Assembly: GCA_900552445.1 (NCBI GenBank)
Contig: URZS01000031.1
Location: forward strand, 1 to 8,485
Origin: an uncultured Veillonella sp.
GTDB lineage: Bacteria; Bacillota; Negativicutes; Veillonellales; Veillonellaceae
Direction: 5' to 3'
Length of the DNA: 8,485 nucleotides
Shown piece after piece: positions 1 through 7,300 of the stretch. The position numbers and the translations under genes are program-made. The first letter of the stretch is position 1. Each line of letters begins with the position of its first letter. Below the pieces are notes generated by a model. It did not search any database. It was not told where the DNA came from and saw only the letters and a list, made by a program, of their open reading frames with translations.

Positions 1-45
1 GAGATCCACTCGTGACTGGAGTTCAGACGTGTGCTCTTCCGATCT
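1..45. other. Illumina i7 adapter/index sequence (artefact)
   Basis: Bases 1-5 (GAGAT) are the end of the P7 flow-cell sequence. Bases 6-11 (CCACTC) sit exactly where a six-base i7 index lies. Bases 12-45, starting GTGACTGGAG and ending CTTCCGATCT, are the standard read-2 primer/adapter. The biological insert begins at base 46. The index reads GAGTGG on the other strand, which I recall as index 23 of the common six-base kits. The left end of this contig is therefore an untrimmed library end, and anything that appears to start or stop here is cut by the library and not by biology. Confidence 0.97.
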
Positions 46-225
46 TCAGCTAAACGTTTTAGCGCATCAACTGTACGTACACCAGGAGTGATTTCAGAAA
101 GTTTTACACGAATAAAGTGACCTTCTTTAACTGCTGTAATATTTTGAAGCTGAGGATTTATAAAATAATTGTTTTGGATGTTAGATTTATTCGTTTTGAT
201 AAGGTCATTGTTATTTTGATATATG
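46..225 (-). pseudogene. C-terminal fragment of an iron/cobalamin-type ABC substrate-binding protein
   Basis: Read on the minus strand from about 225 down to 46, one frame gives protein-like sequence with the segments NPQLQNITAVKEG, HFIRVKLSEITPG and VRTVDALKRLA. This is the typical C-terminal pattern of periplasmic binding proteins of the FecB/BtuF type (Peripla_BP_2 family), which deliver iron-siderophores, heme or cobalamin to an ABC permease. The best-matching part is 46-158; extension to about 225 is a guess. The frame is open back to a TAA at 286-288 but contains no ATG, GTG or TTG before the conserved part. A complete gene would need roughly 700 more bases, where the PTS promoter now lies. 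The last residues are lost at the adapter junction. It is either a decayed remnant or a chimeric contig end. Family assignment is fairly secure; the cause of truncation is not known. Confidence 0.6.
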
Positions 226-250
226 AAAAACTTCTTATAATGGCTATAAT
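216..250 (+). promoter_or_regulatory. Candidate promoter of the PTS operon
   Basis: Two perfect TATAAT hexamers lie at 236-241 and 245-250, 40-55 bases before the first PTS gene. Possible -35 elements are TTGATA (216-221) and TTGTTA (208-213), but neither sits at an ideal 16-18 base distance: 14 or 23 bases for the first, 22 or 31 for the second. The -10 elements are convincing; the -35 pairing is uncertain. No obvious operator or catabolite-control (cre) site was recognised. Confidence 0.4.
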
Positions 251-289
251 AGAAGTATATGTATAGATGTAAGCTTAGGAGGTGTTAGC

Positions 290-745
290 TTGTTACAAGA
301 TTTATTATCCGAGGATAATGTATCGTTTCACTATCCCGCTGAAACGTGGGAAGAGGTAATTCGTCACGGTGGCCAACTCATGGTTGATGCTGGTTTTACT
401 GATCCATCTTATACAGAGGCTATGGTTGAGGTGGTACGCGAAATGGGTCCATATATTGTATTGGCCCCAGGTCTTGCGATGCCACATGCTCGTCCTGAAC
501 ATGGCGCAAAACGAGTGGGTACAGCCTTAGTTACGTTGGAAAAACCATTGAACTTTGGTAGCCCAGATAATGACCCTGTATCTGTAGCATTATTCTTATG
601 TGCTCCTAATAAGGATGAGCATATTCAATTGTTGACAGATATCGCTACTTTGTTTGAGGATGAAGAATTTTTAGATGCAGCCGTTGAGTTTGAAAGTATA
701 GATGATGTACAAGCATTCTTGGCAGAGCATTTAGATGAACAATAA
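290..745 (+). CDS. PTS EIIA component, ascorbate/mannitol-type (SgaA/UlaC-like)
   Basis: This 151-residue cytoplasmic protein is the EIIA subunit of a phosphotransferase system. It takes phosphate from HPr and passes it to EIIB. The length and the central motif GLAMPHARPEHG match the PTS_EIIA_2 family of ascorbate-type enzymes (E. coli UlaC is similar in size). His66 in the MPHARPE motif is the expected phosphorylated residue, and His71 lies in the same motif. The start is TTG at 290, chosen because AGGAGGTG (277-284) lies five bases upstream and no in-frame ATG occurs before codon 31. It is the first gene of a IIA-IIB-IIC operon, 21 bases before the IIB start. This order differs from E. coli ula (IIC-IIB-IIA). 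The C-terminus is rich in Asp and Glu. The family is clear; the transported substrate cannot be named. Confidence 0.92.
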   Translation: MLQDLLSEDNVSFHYPAETWEEVIRHGGQLMVDAGFTDPSYTEAMVEVVREMGPYIVLAPGLAMPHARPEHGAKRVGTALVTLEKPLNFGSPDNDPVSVALFLCAPNKDEHIQLLTDIATLFEDEEFLDAAVEFESIDDVQAFLAEHLDEQ

Positions 746-766
746 TAGATATAGAAGGAGGCAATT

Positions 767-1042
767 ATGATTTCTGTATTAACTGTATGCGGTAATGGCA
801 TTGGTTCTAGCTTGATGCTAAAAATGAAAATCGAAGAGATTTGTGCTGAAAACGGCATTGATGCACAAGTTGAGTCAATCGATTTTAATGCGGCACAAGG
901 TCGTAAGGCTGATCTTATCGTAACTGTAAAAGAATTAGCAGAACAATTCGAAGGTAAAAATATCGCTATTGTTCGCAGCTATATTAATAAAAAGAAAATC
1001 ACAGAAGATGTTCTTGAAGCATTAAAACAAGCTGCGCAATAA
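767..1042 (+). CDS. PTS EIIB component, ascorbate-type (SgaB/UlaB-like)
   Basis: This 91-residue cytoplasmic EIIB protein receives phosphate from EIIA on a cysteine and donates it to the sugar during transport through EIIC. The N-terminus MISVLTVCGNGIGSS carries the classic phosphocysteine loop, with Cys8 followed by GNGIGSS, as in the ascorbate and galactitol EIIB families (lactose/cellobiose-IIB fold). The length is normal for UlaB-type proteins (about 90-100 residues). The start is supported by AAGGAGG at 755-761, five bases before the ATG. It sits between the IIA and IIC genes, with 31 bases to the latter. There is nothing abnormal in the sequence. Substrate specificity is not readable from this subunit. 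Confidence 0.94.
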   Translation: MISVLTVCGNGIGSSLMLKMKIEEICAENGIDAQVESIDFNAAQGRKADLIVTVKELAEQFEGKNIAIVRSYINKKKITEDVLEALKQAAQ

Positions 1043-1073
1043 TTTTTAACAACTATATATAGGAGGTAGTGCC

Positions 1074-2441
1074 ATGGAAATGGTATTAGAGTTCTTACGT
1101 GACGTGCTGTCTCAACCAGCACTTTTAATTGGTATTATGTCATGTGTAGGCTTAGTTGCTTTGAAACGTCCGTTTCATAAGGTAATGACAGGTACATTGA
1201 AACCGATTCTTGGCTACTTAATGCTCGCAGCAGGCGCTGGCGTTATCGTTAGCAATCTTGATCCACTAGGCAAGATGATTGAACATGGCTTCCATATTAC
1301 TGGCGTTGTACCAAACAATGAAGCTATCGTGGCTGTTGCACAAAAGGTTCTTGGCGTTGAAACGATGTCTATTCTCGTAGTAGGCTTATTGATGAACTTA
1401 TGTATTGCTCGTTTCACCAAGTTCAAATATGTGTTCTTAACAGGTCATCACAGCTTATTTATGGCATGTCTCATGTCTGCCGTACTCGGTACAGCAGGTT
1501 TGTCCGGTATGGAGCTCATCCTTGTGGGTGGTTTCTTGATGGGCGCATGGTCTGCAATTTCTCCAGCTATTGGTCAAAGCTACACATCTAAAGTTACTGA
1601 TGGTGATGAAATTGCTATTGGTCACTTTGGTAGTTTAGGTTATTATCTATCTGCTTGGGTTGCTCAATATGTAGGTAAAGCTGAAGATAGCACAGAAGAT
1701 ATTGAAATCCCTGAAAAATGGGGCTTCTTGCGTGACTCCACATTATCTACTGCGTTGACTATGATCGTATTCTATTTGATTGCAGCTATTGCAGCAGGCT
1801 CTGAATTTGTATCTACTTTATCTGGTGATATGAGTCCTTACTTATATGCTGTTATGAGCGCTATGAACTTTGCTGTAGGCGTAACAATCGTATACTCTGG
1901 TGTACGTATGATCTTAGGCGATTTGATTCCTGCCTTCCAAGGTATTGCTACAAAAATTATTCCTAATGCCATCCCAGCTGTAGACTGTGCTGTATTCTTC
2001 ACATATGCTCCAACAGCTGTAGTATTAGGCTTCCTTAGCTCCTTCATCGGCGGTATCATCGGTATGCTTATCCTTGGTGCTGTTGGCGGCGTATTGATTA
2101 TTCCTGGTCTTGTACCACACTTCTTCTGTGGTGCTACAGCAGGTATCTATGGTAATGCTACAGGTGGTCGTCGTGGTGCTGCAGTAGGTGCGTTCCTTAA
2201 TGGTTTAGCTATTACATTCTTGCCAGCGATGGCCCTTCCAGTTCTTGGTCAATTAGGCTTCCAAAATACAACATTTGGTGATGCGGACTTTGCCGTAATG
2301 GGCCTTGTATTAGGTAATGCTTATGAATGGGTAGGTATGGCTGGTATTTATGGTATCGTAGCCATTGCCGCATTAGTACTTATCATTCCTAACTTTATTA
2401 AAACAAAAGGTAAAGTAATTAACTACGTAGAAGAGGATTAA
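1074..2441 (+). CDS. PTS EIIC permease, ascorbate family (SgaT/UlaA-like)
   Basis: This 455-residue integral membrane protein is the translocation subunit of the split PTS. It is highly hydrophobic with about ten or more membrane segments, and its length is close to E. coli UlaA (about 465). Recognisable family motifs are LTGHH (His125), VTDGDEIAIGH (His184), PAVDCAVFF with Asp304, GVLIIPGLVPHFF and NATGGRRGA. Comparison with UlaA as I remember it gives a constant offset of ten residues. His135, His194 and Asp314 are kept as His125, His184 and Asp304, but Gln139 and Gln195 become Phe129 and Phe185. The fold is secure, whereas ascorbate as substrate is doubtful. AGGAGGT (1061-1067) supports the ATG at 1074; a second in-frame ATG two codons on is less well spaced. 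The stop overlaps the start of the next gene (TAATG), implying translational coupling. Confidence 0.93.
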   Translation: MEMVLEFLRDVLSQPALLIGIMSCVGLVALKRPFHKVMTGTLKPILGYLMLAAGAGVIVSNLDPLGKMIEHGFHITGVVPNNEAIVAVAQKVLGVETMSILVVGLLMNLCIARFTKFKYVFLTGHHSLFMACLMSAVLGTAGLSGMELILVGGFLMGAWSAISPAIGQSYTSKVTDGDEIAIGHFGSLGYYLSAWVAQYVGKAEDSTEDIEIPEKWGFLRDSTLSTALTMIVFYLIAAIAAGSEFVSTLSGDMSPYLYAVMSAMNFAVGVTIVYSGVRMILGDLIPAFQGIATKIIPNAIPAVDCAVFFTYAPTAVVLGFLSSFIGGIIGMLILGAVGGVLIIPGLVPHFFCGATAGIYGNATGGRRGAAVGAFLNGLAITFLPAMALPVLGQLGFQNTTFGDADFAVMGLVLGNAYEWVGMAGIYGIVAIAALVLIIPNFIKTKGKVINYVEED

Positions 2442-2843
2442 TGAAAGCAACTGAACAACATAGTAATGTTGTAGTTAGATATGTATTTCTGGCCATTGGT
2501 GCAATCAGTTTTGCCCTCGGTACAGCAGGCATCGTACTACCACTGTTACCAACAGTTCCGTTATATATGCTAACATTATTTTGTTTAGCCCGAGGATCTG
2601 AGATCTGAACGATTCTATAAGATGTTTTTGGAGTCTAGTTTATATCAAAAGACTGTTGGTGCTTATGAACGCGATAAAGCGTTGACATTGCGGACAAAGT
2701 TGTCCATTCTTGCTTCTGTTACTACCATAATGGCTATCGGCGCCTATTTTAGCCAAGATATGCCAGTTGCGCTTATCGTGATGGGCCTCGTATGGATTGG
2801 TCACGTAATAGCATTAGCCTTTATTGTAAAAACAAAAAAATAA
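2441..2843 (+). pseudogene. DUF454 (YbaN-type) inner-membrane protein, frameshifted by a 7-bp duplication
   Basis: The ATG at 2441 overlaps the EIIC stop; AGAGG at 2432-2436 is a weak ribosome site. Frame one encodes about 55 residues ending ARGSEI at a TGA (2606-2608). It contains the DUF454 hallmark GTAGIVLPLLPTVPLYM. The rest of the family sequence (ERFYKMFLESSLYQ, then two hydrophobic segments and a KTKK tail) continues in another frame to the TAA at 2841-2843. The break is an exact tandem duplication of GATCTGA (2595-2608). Removing one copy restores ARGSERFYKMF and a 131-residue protein of normal family size. The function of DUF454 proteins is poorly known. As it stands the gene yields only a truncated product, although slippage at the repeat could revert it. 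A separate start at 2622 is unlikely because no ribosome site precedes it. Confidence 0.85.
2595..2608. repeat. Tandem 7-bp duplication GATCTGA x2
   Basis: Two perfect adjacent copies, 2595-2601 and 2602-2608, lie inside the DUF454 gene. Seven is not a multiple of three, so the second copy shifts the frame and brings a TGA into phase. Deleting either copy restores the expected protein exactly. Confidence 0.95.
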
Positions 2844-2870
2844 AGAATTATCTCTGATACTTCTGAATAT

Positions 2871-2920
2871 AGCCTTGTAAGTTAGACTGTATGGGTTTAA
2901 CTTGCAAGGCTTATTTTATT
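2871..2920 (+). terminator. Rho-independent terminator of the PTS-DUF454 operon
   Basis: AGCCTTGTAAGTT (2871-2883) and AACTTGCAAGGCT (2899-2911) form a 13-bp stem with a single T-G wobble and a 15-base loop. A T-rich tract (TTATTTTATT, 2911-2920) follows. It begins 28 bases after the DUF454 stop, so it closes the operon that starts with EIIA. Confidence 0.85.
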
Positions 2921-2933
2921 GCAGAATTAATAA

Positions 2934-3060
2934 TACATAGGTGGACTATGTAGTGAATAGAGTCTAATAAATAGATCCTAATAAACAGTGCCTTATATAT
3001 TACTGAAAATAGATTGTGTGGACTACCAATAGCTAAACTTATATTTTTAAATAAAAAATG
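2934..3060. promoter_or_regulatory. AT-rich intergenic region with short repeats upstream of araC-type gene
   Basis: The region from the terminator to the regulator gene (2921-3159) holds no convincing gene. It contains a perfect 7-bp inverted repeat, TACATAG/CTATGTA, with a five-base loop (2934-2952); two copies of CTAATAAA 14 bases apart (2964-2971 and 2978-2985); and two copies of GTGGACTA (2941-2948 and 3018-3025). Regulators often bind such repeats, but in DNA this AT-rich they may be chance. Confidence 0.25.
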
Positions 3061-3079
3061 AATTATTACTATTTTTAGT

Positions 3080-3111
3080 TTGACAATGAATATCAATAAG
3101 TATACTATAAT
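3080..3111 (+). promoter_or_regulatory. Candidate promoter of the AraC-family regulator
   Basis: A perfect -35 hexamer TTGACA (3080-3085) is followed by overlapping -10 candidates: TATACT (3101-3106, spacer 15), TACTAT (3103-3108, spacer 17) and TATAAT (3106-3111, spacer 20). Transcription would start about 40 bases before the regulator's ATG. Confidence 0.55.
3082..3100. promoter_or_regulatory. Fur-box-like site overlapping the regulator promoter
   Basis: GACAATGAATATCAATAAG matches the 19-bp Fur consensus (GATAATGATwATCATTATC) at about 13 positions, including the AATGA and ATCA cores. It lies between the -35 and -10 elements of the regulator promoter, a position where an iron-loaded repressor would block transcription. 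The match is imperfect and the DNA is AT-rich. Confidence 0.4.
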
Positions 3112-3159
3112 AATTATGTATTTAGTAATTTTTATAGTATTTGTGTATATGGTGATAGT

Positions 3160-4050
3160 ATGAATCCACATAATCATGCAGTTTCACATGCAGGAATTTC
3201 TATGTCGAGACATACAGTGTTTGACGGTATTGATTTGATGTTCCTTGATGTGAAGCAAGAAACGATTCAATTTTATGCTAAATCACATACAAAGACGTTT
3301 GCCATAAATCATTGTGAAGAGGGGCGTATTGAGTGCAAGTTTACATCTGGTGATTATTTATATATGGGACCAGGTGATATGTCCTTAGGGTGGCATATTC
3401 ATGCTGATTATCAACATGAGAACTACTTCCCTACAAAACTTTTTAAGGGGATTGTATTACTCGTAGATGTTGAAAAGGCTCAACCCGTATTAGATGCACT
3501 TGTTACTGAAGCGCGCATCGATTTGACTCAATTAGCAAATCGATTCTGTGAGCATTCTGACTTTGGTATGATGATGGAAGAGACGGAATCTGTTCGTCAG
3601 ATTTTTTCTAGTTTATATACGGTGCCTGATCAAATTAAGGGACACTATTTTAAATTAAAAGTTATTGAAATCTTCTTGCTGTTATCTGTTATTTCTACAA
3701 CTAATCATGAAAAGAGAAGTTCTTATCGTAAACAACAAGTAGATATTGTAAAAGCTGTTAATGAACATATATCTACACAGTTTATGAAACGGCTCACTAT
3801 AGACTCCTTGTCTGAGGAATTTGATATTCCTACATCAACATTAAAGCGTTGTTTTAAAGGGGTATATGGTACGACAATCCATCAATATTTAAAGGAATGT
3901 CGTATTAATGCAGCTAAGCGCTTGCTTCAAGAGTCAGATCAATCTATTTTAGAAATTGCTAATGCCGTAGGCTATGAGAATGGCAGTAAATTTACTAGTG
4001 CATTCAAAGAGGCCACAGGTGTAACTCCTAGTGCTTATCGTAAAGTATAA
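3160..4050 (+). CDS. AraC-family transcriptional regulator
   Basis: This 296-residue cytoplasmic DNA-binding regulator has an N-terminal half (about residues 1-150) that reads as a cupin-like sensing domain: INHCEEGRIECKF, then SGDYLYMGPGDMSLGWHIH. The C-terminal 100 residues (about 194-296) are a complete AraC/XylS domain with two helix-turn-helix units, the first near 213-237 (TIDSLSEEFDIPTSTLKRCF) and the second near 262-287 (SILEIANAVGYENGSKFTSA), followed by the family ending GVTPSAYRK. The ATG at 3160 has only a weak ribosome site (GGTGAT, 3151-3156), which suggests low expression. It is encoded 280 bases before, and in the same direction as, a TonB-dependent receptor gene. That arrangement matches regulators of siderophore or heme receptors such as PchR, YbtA and RhrA. 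The inducing ligand and the target are inferred from context only. Confidence 0.93.
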   Translation: MNPHNHAVSHAGISMSRHTVFDGIDLMFLDVKQETIQFYAKSHTKTFAINHCEEGRIECKFTSGDYLYMGPGDMSLGWHIHADYQHENYFPTKLFKGIVLLVDVEKAQPVLDALVTEARIDLTQLANRFCEHSDFGMMMEETESVRQIFSSLYTVPDQIKGHYFKLKVIEIFLLLSVISTTNHEKRSSYRKQQVDIVKAVNEHISTQFMKRLTIDSLSEEFDIPTSTLKRCFKGVYGTTIHQYLKECRINAAKRLLQESDQSILEIANAVGYENGSKFTSAFKEATGVTPSAYRKV

Positions 4051-4161
4051 ATATCTTAAGTTAAGCCAAACTAAACCAAGGCATGCATTATAGTGCTTAG
4101 TAATATATATCATATAAGTATGTAAGGCTTAGAACTAGTAGGTTATAAAAACTTAATATTG

Positions 4162-4191
4162 TCCGAAATGTATATTTTTGGTCTTTTCGGA
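4162..4191. repeat. Inverted repeat TCCGAAA / TTTCGGA, possible operator
   Basis: Perfect 7-bp arms at 4162-4168 and 4185-4191 are separated by 16 bases, with no T-run after them. The arm-to-arm distance is about two helical turns, which suits binding by a dimeric regulator better than a terminator. It lies upstream of the receptor gene and could be the AraC-type operator, but this is a guess from position. Confidence 0.35.
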
Positions 4192-4201
4192 GTAGATATG
4201 C

Positions 4202-4281
4202 AAGATACACTTTGCTAACATTAAAATGTAAATGATATTCAATGTCATTATATGTTGGTAAAGTGTATCTTTTTTCTTTTT
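4202..4281 (+). terminator. Long hairpin with U-tract between araC-type gene and TonB receptor
   Basis: AAGATACACTTTGCTAACA (4202-4220) pairs with TGTTGGTAAAGTGTATCTT (4253-4271). That is a 19-bp stem with a small mismatched or wobble patch near GCT. A T-rich run (TTTTTTCTTTTT) follows from 4270. The 32-base loop contains a second small stem (AATGATA with TGTCATT). It has the form of an intrinsic terminator for the regulator transcript. It ends only about 50 bases before the receptor's ribosome site, with no good promoter after it. It may therefore act as a leader attenuator. Confidence 0.65.
4228..4246. promoter_or_regulatory. Fur-box-like site upstream of the TonB receptor
   Basis: GTAAATGATATTCAATGTC matches the 19-bp Fur consensus at about 14 positions, with the AATGAT and TTCA cores kept, and is itself partly palindromic. 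It sits within the loop of the long hairpin and about 85-100 bases before the receptor start. A possible promoter, TTGCTA (4212-4217) with GATATT (4234-4239, spacer 16), would be overlapped by it. Iron repression of the receptor is the natural reading but is inferred. Confidence 0.45.
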
Positions 4282-4330
4282 GTGTGGGAGATACAAAACT
4301 TATGGTTAGTTAGAATTTGAGGAGGGCACA

Positions 4331-7300
4331 ATGAATAGGTGGGGACATACAAAGCGCAACATCATTCTGTCTAGTGCAGTTGCCTTATGGCTTAGCGCAC
4401 CTCTCGTAGTTTGGGCGGATAATGCGACTGTCACGACAGATGTGGTTCATGTTAAAGGAACATGGGCTGAAGAAGCAGCAAAATTAGACTCACAGCAAGT
4501 GCAAATCATTACCAAGAAAGAGATTGAAAAGAAACAGGCGAAGTCCGTCGAAGACATTATATTTACTCAAACAGGTGTATCTAGAACTGTTGATGCTATG
4601 GGCCGTGTTGGTGTATCCATCCGCGGTGCCGAAGCGCGTCACACACTGATTCTTGTAGATGGTCAACCTGTACTCGGCGATTTTGATAAATACTCTGGTG
4701 CAGCAGACGAAGTACAACGGCTAGGTACAGAAAACGTTGAACGTATAGAGGTTATTCAAGGCGCTGCCAGTGCTAAATACGGCTCTGATGCTATAGGTGG
4801 TGTTGTTAATGTCATCACTAAAAAGGCACAAAAGAAACCAACCTTGCAATTAAATGCAGAAGGTATGCGTCGTAAGAGCGATGGTGACGCGTTCCCATTC
4901 CAAAACTTCTTCATTCGTGCCGACTCCGGTCAAATGGGGAAATTGAAGGTAGGCTTATCTGGTAGTAAACGAGATATAATGCCTGTATTGGCGTCCGTTA
5001 GCCGGCGTGCATCTGGTATGGCTTATGACTATGCGAAACATAATTTTAAGCCCAATGTACTTCGTCACTACGGTGATGCGGCTGATATCGGTCTTGTAGC
5101 AACTTACGAGGCAAATGACAAAAATAAATTTGAAATGCGTCTCAACCGTTATACAGAAGATCTTGTACGTGATGTAAAACACTCTGACTCCGACTTAGAG
5201 CCTCAACAACATTTTAAACGTACCGCGAATCGTAATACGGCAAACTTACAATGGTCCTCTCGAGCTGGTAAAAGCGACTGGACTGTTGAAACTAATTACT
5301 CCCGCATCAAAGAAAATGACATAGCACTCATCAGTTATACTGGTCGTTCTGCGTATGAAGGCTCCAATGAGTTGCGCTATATCGATAATATCGATCACCG
5401 TCAATTAGACATTCGAGCTAATGCGAATACACAGCTTAACAAAAATCATCTGCTTAGCTACGGCGTAAGCTATGCTCGTGAAGAAGGATCTGGTAGCCGC
5501 TTGAAGAGCTCTCCTAATACAAGCACTATGTACATCGATCCATGGGATTACGATAAGAGCTTGCTAGTGGATAAACTTGACCGTCTTGTACGTCGTAAAG
5601 GTGATAATAGCATTAAAGTGTACTCTCACATCCACGACTACAAATTCATTAATTCCGGTGGAGGTATGCCACAATGGGATATGGATTATGAATACTATGG
5701 TGCCGAAACAGATGCTCAAAAACCAGGTATCACATACGATGACTATATAAATTATGGTTTATCTGAAAGTCGATTAAGTGATTGGTCTAGTACATCCCCT
5801 AATAATCAACCTGTAACGGATGAGTTTAAAGCTCGTTATAAAGCCTTAGAAGATCGTTTAAAAGCAGAAAACCCTGTATTATCTGCCACACGTGCCAATA
5901 TCGTAGGTGACTACTTTAAATATGGCGAGTCCAATGACCCAGAAATGCGTAAAAAGGCGCCTAAATTAAATGGCAAAGCCTTCTTAGAAGAGTACCGTAA
6001 TCGGGATCAACGATTGACCACTGGTAGCGGTTCGATCCGCAAGTTAAACGCTTATATTTCTGACACTTGGCAAGTGAATAAGAATTTAACATTGTCTCCA
6101 ATTGTACGTTTTGACAATAGTAGCTTATTTGGTTCTAACCTATCTGCTTCCTTAGGTATGACCTATAACGTAAATGGCAATACACACCGTAGATTTAAAG
6201 CCAATGTAGGGACTGGTTATACTGAGCCAGGTATGGGCGAATTGTGGTATAACTGGGAAATGTACGCTTCTAACCCTGTAGGGATTGGTGTAGCGAAACT
6301 CGGTTGGTACTGGGCTGGTAATCCTAATTTAAAACCTGAAAAATCTGTCAACTTTGATATGAGCTTGGAAGGGGAAAATAAAAATACCTATGCCCGCGTA
6401 GGCGTATTCCACAACCGCATCAAGAACTATATGTCCGTGTACTTCACAGGGGACTTCATGGACTTTGCGCCATACCTTAAAGGCGATGCGAAGTACCAAC
6501 GGGCACCAGATATGATTTACAGCTTTAAAAATATTGGTAAAGCGGAAATCACCGGTGTTCAAGCGGAAGTACAGCAAAAGTTCGGCAAATATTGGTCTGG
6601 TAAGTTAGGTTATACATACTTACATGCCATCAACAAGAGCGATCCTTCAATGCCTCGTCAATTGCTTGATAAACCAATGCACAAGGTTGATATCGGCATT
6701 ACTTATGACAATCCTAAATCCGGTTGGAATGGTTCCATTTGGGGTGATTACTATATCAATATGCTTGATAGTAATACTCTTAATAATGGTGGTAACTATT
6801 GGCCAGATATCTTGTCCGGTGATGCAGGTGTTTATAATAAGCAAACTTATGAAAAGAAAACATTTGGCATTTGGAACGTAATGGTTCAAAAACGATTCAA
6901 TAAAAATGCCATGATGTACTTTGGTATCAACAATATCTTTAACCATCGCGATGATGACCGTGCAACACAAGAGCGAGTATACCGCATGGGCGTTAACCTT
7001 AAATTTGGTGGTGGAGATGGAACAAAAACGACGGCTATCGGCAAGACCAAAGATGGTGCAAAGGCTGGTGTAGTAGGTGCAAATGGGGAAGTTGGTAGTG
7101 CTGAATCTAGCGTACAAAACGTAGCTGATGTAGTTCGCTTAACTGATTTTATTCGTTCTGATTTTGATACCACTAAAGAGCGTGGTGTTACATTAGTTGG
7201 CGACTACAGAGCGCGCTGGATGGCACATGATGGATCTAACAGACCTCAATCTCCATTTAGAGCTAACTCCGCTATCGGTTCTGCAAAAGCGAATATGTAC

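Noticed and set aside
2593..2608. AGATCT-containing sequence as a cloning or linker scar
   Set aside because: The surrounding sequence is continuous with the native gene and is fully explained by a simple 7-bp tandem duplication.
2622..2843. Separate 73-residue membrane protein gene starting at ATG 2622
   Set aside because: It has no ribosome binding site and its sequence is the natural continuation of DUF454. It is the second half of the frameshifted gene.
2911..3177. Minus-strand frame of 88 codons in the intergenic region
   Set aside because: It is a low-complexity Ile/Tyr/Lys-rich translation of AT-rich DNA without a ribosome site, overlapping a promoter.
4051..4330. Riboswitch, for example cobalamin, in the receptor leader
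   Set aside because: I see no cobalamin-box or other conserved riboswitch core; only the simple hairpin and palindromes are present.
7008..7030. Possible internal start for an independent porin gene after the receptor barrel
   Set aside because: The purine-rich stretch GGTGGTGGAGATGG resembles a ribosome site, but its ATG is out of frame. There is no stop to end the receptor and no signal peptide follows.
6647..7117. Minus-strand frame of 156 codons
   Set aside because: It lies wholly within the well-supported receptor frame, has no family-like motifs or ribosome site, and its residue pattern (runs of Ile, Thr, Cys) is that of an antisense shadow.
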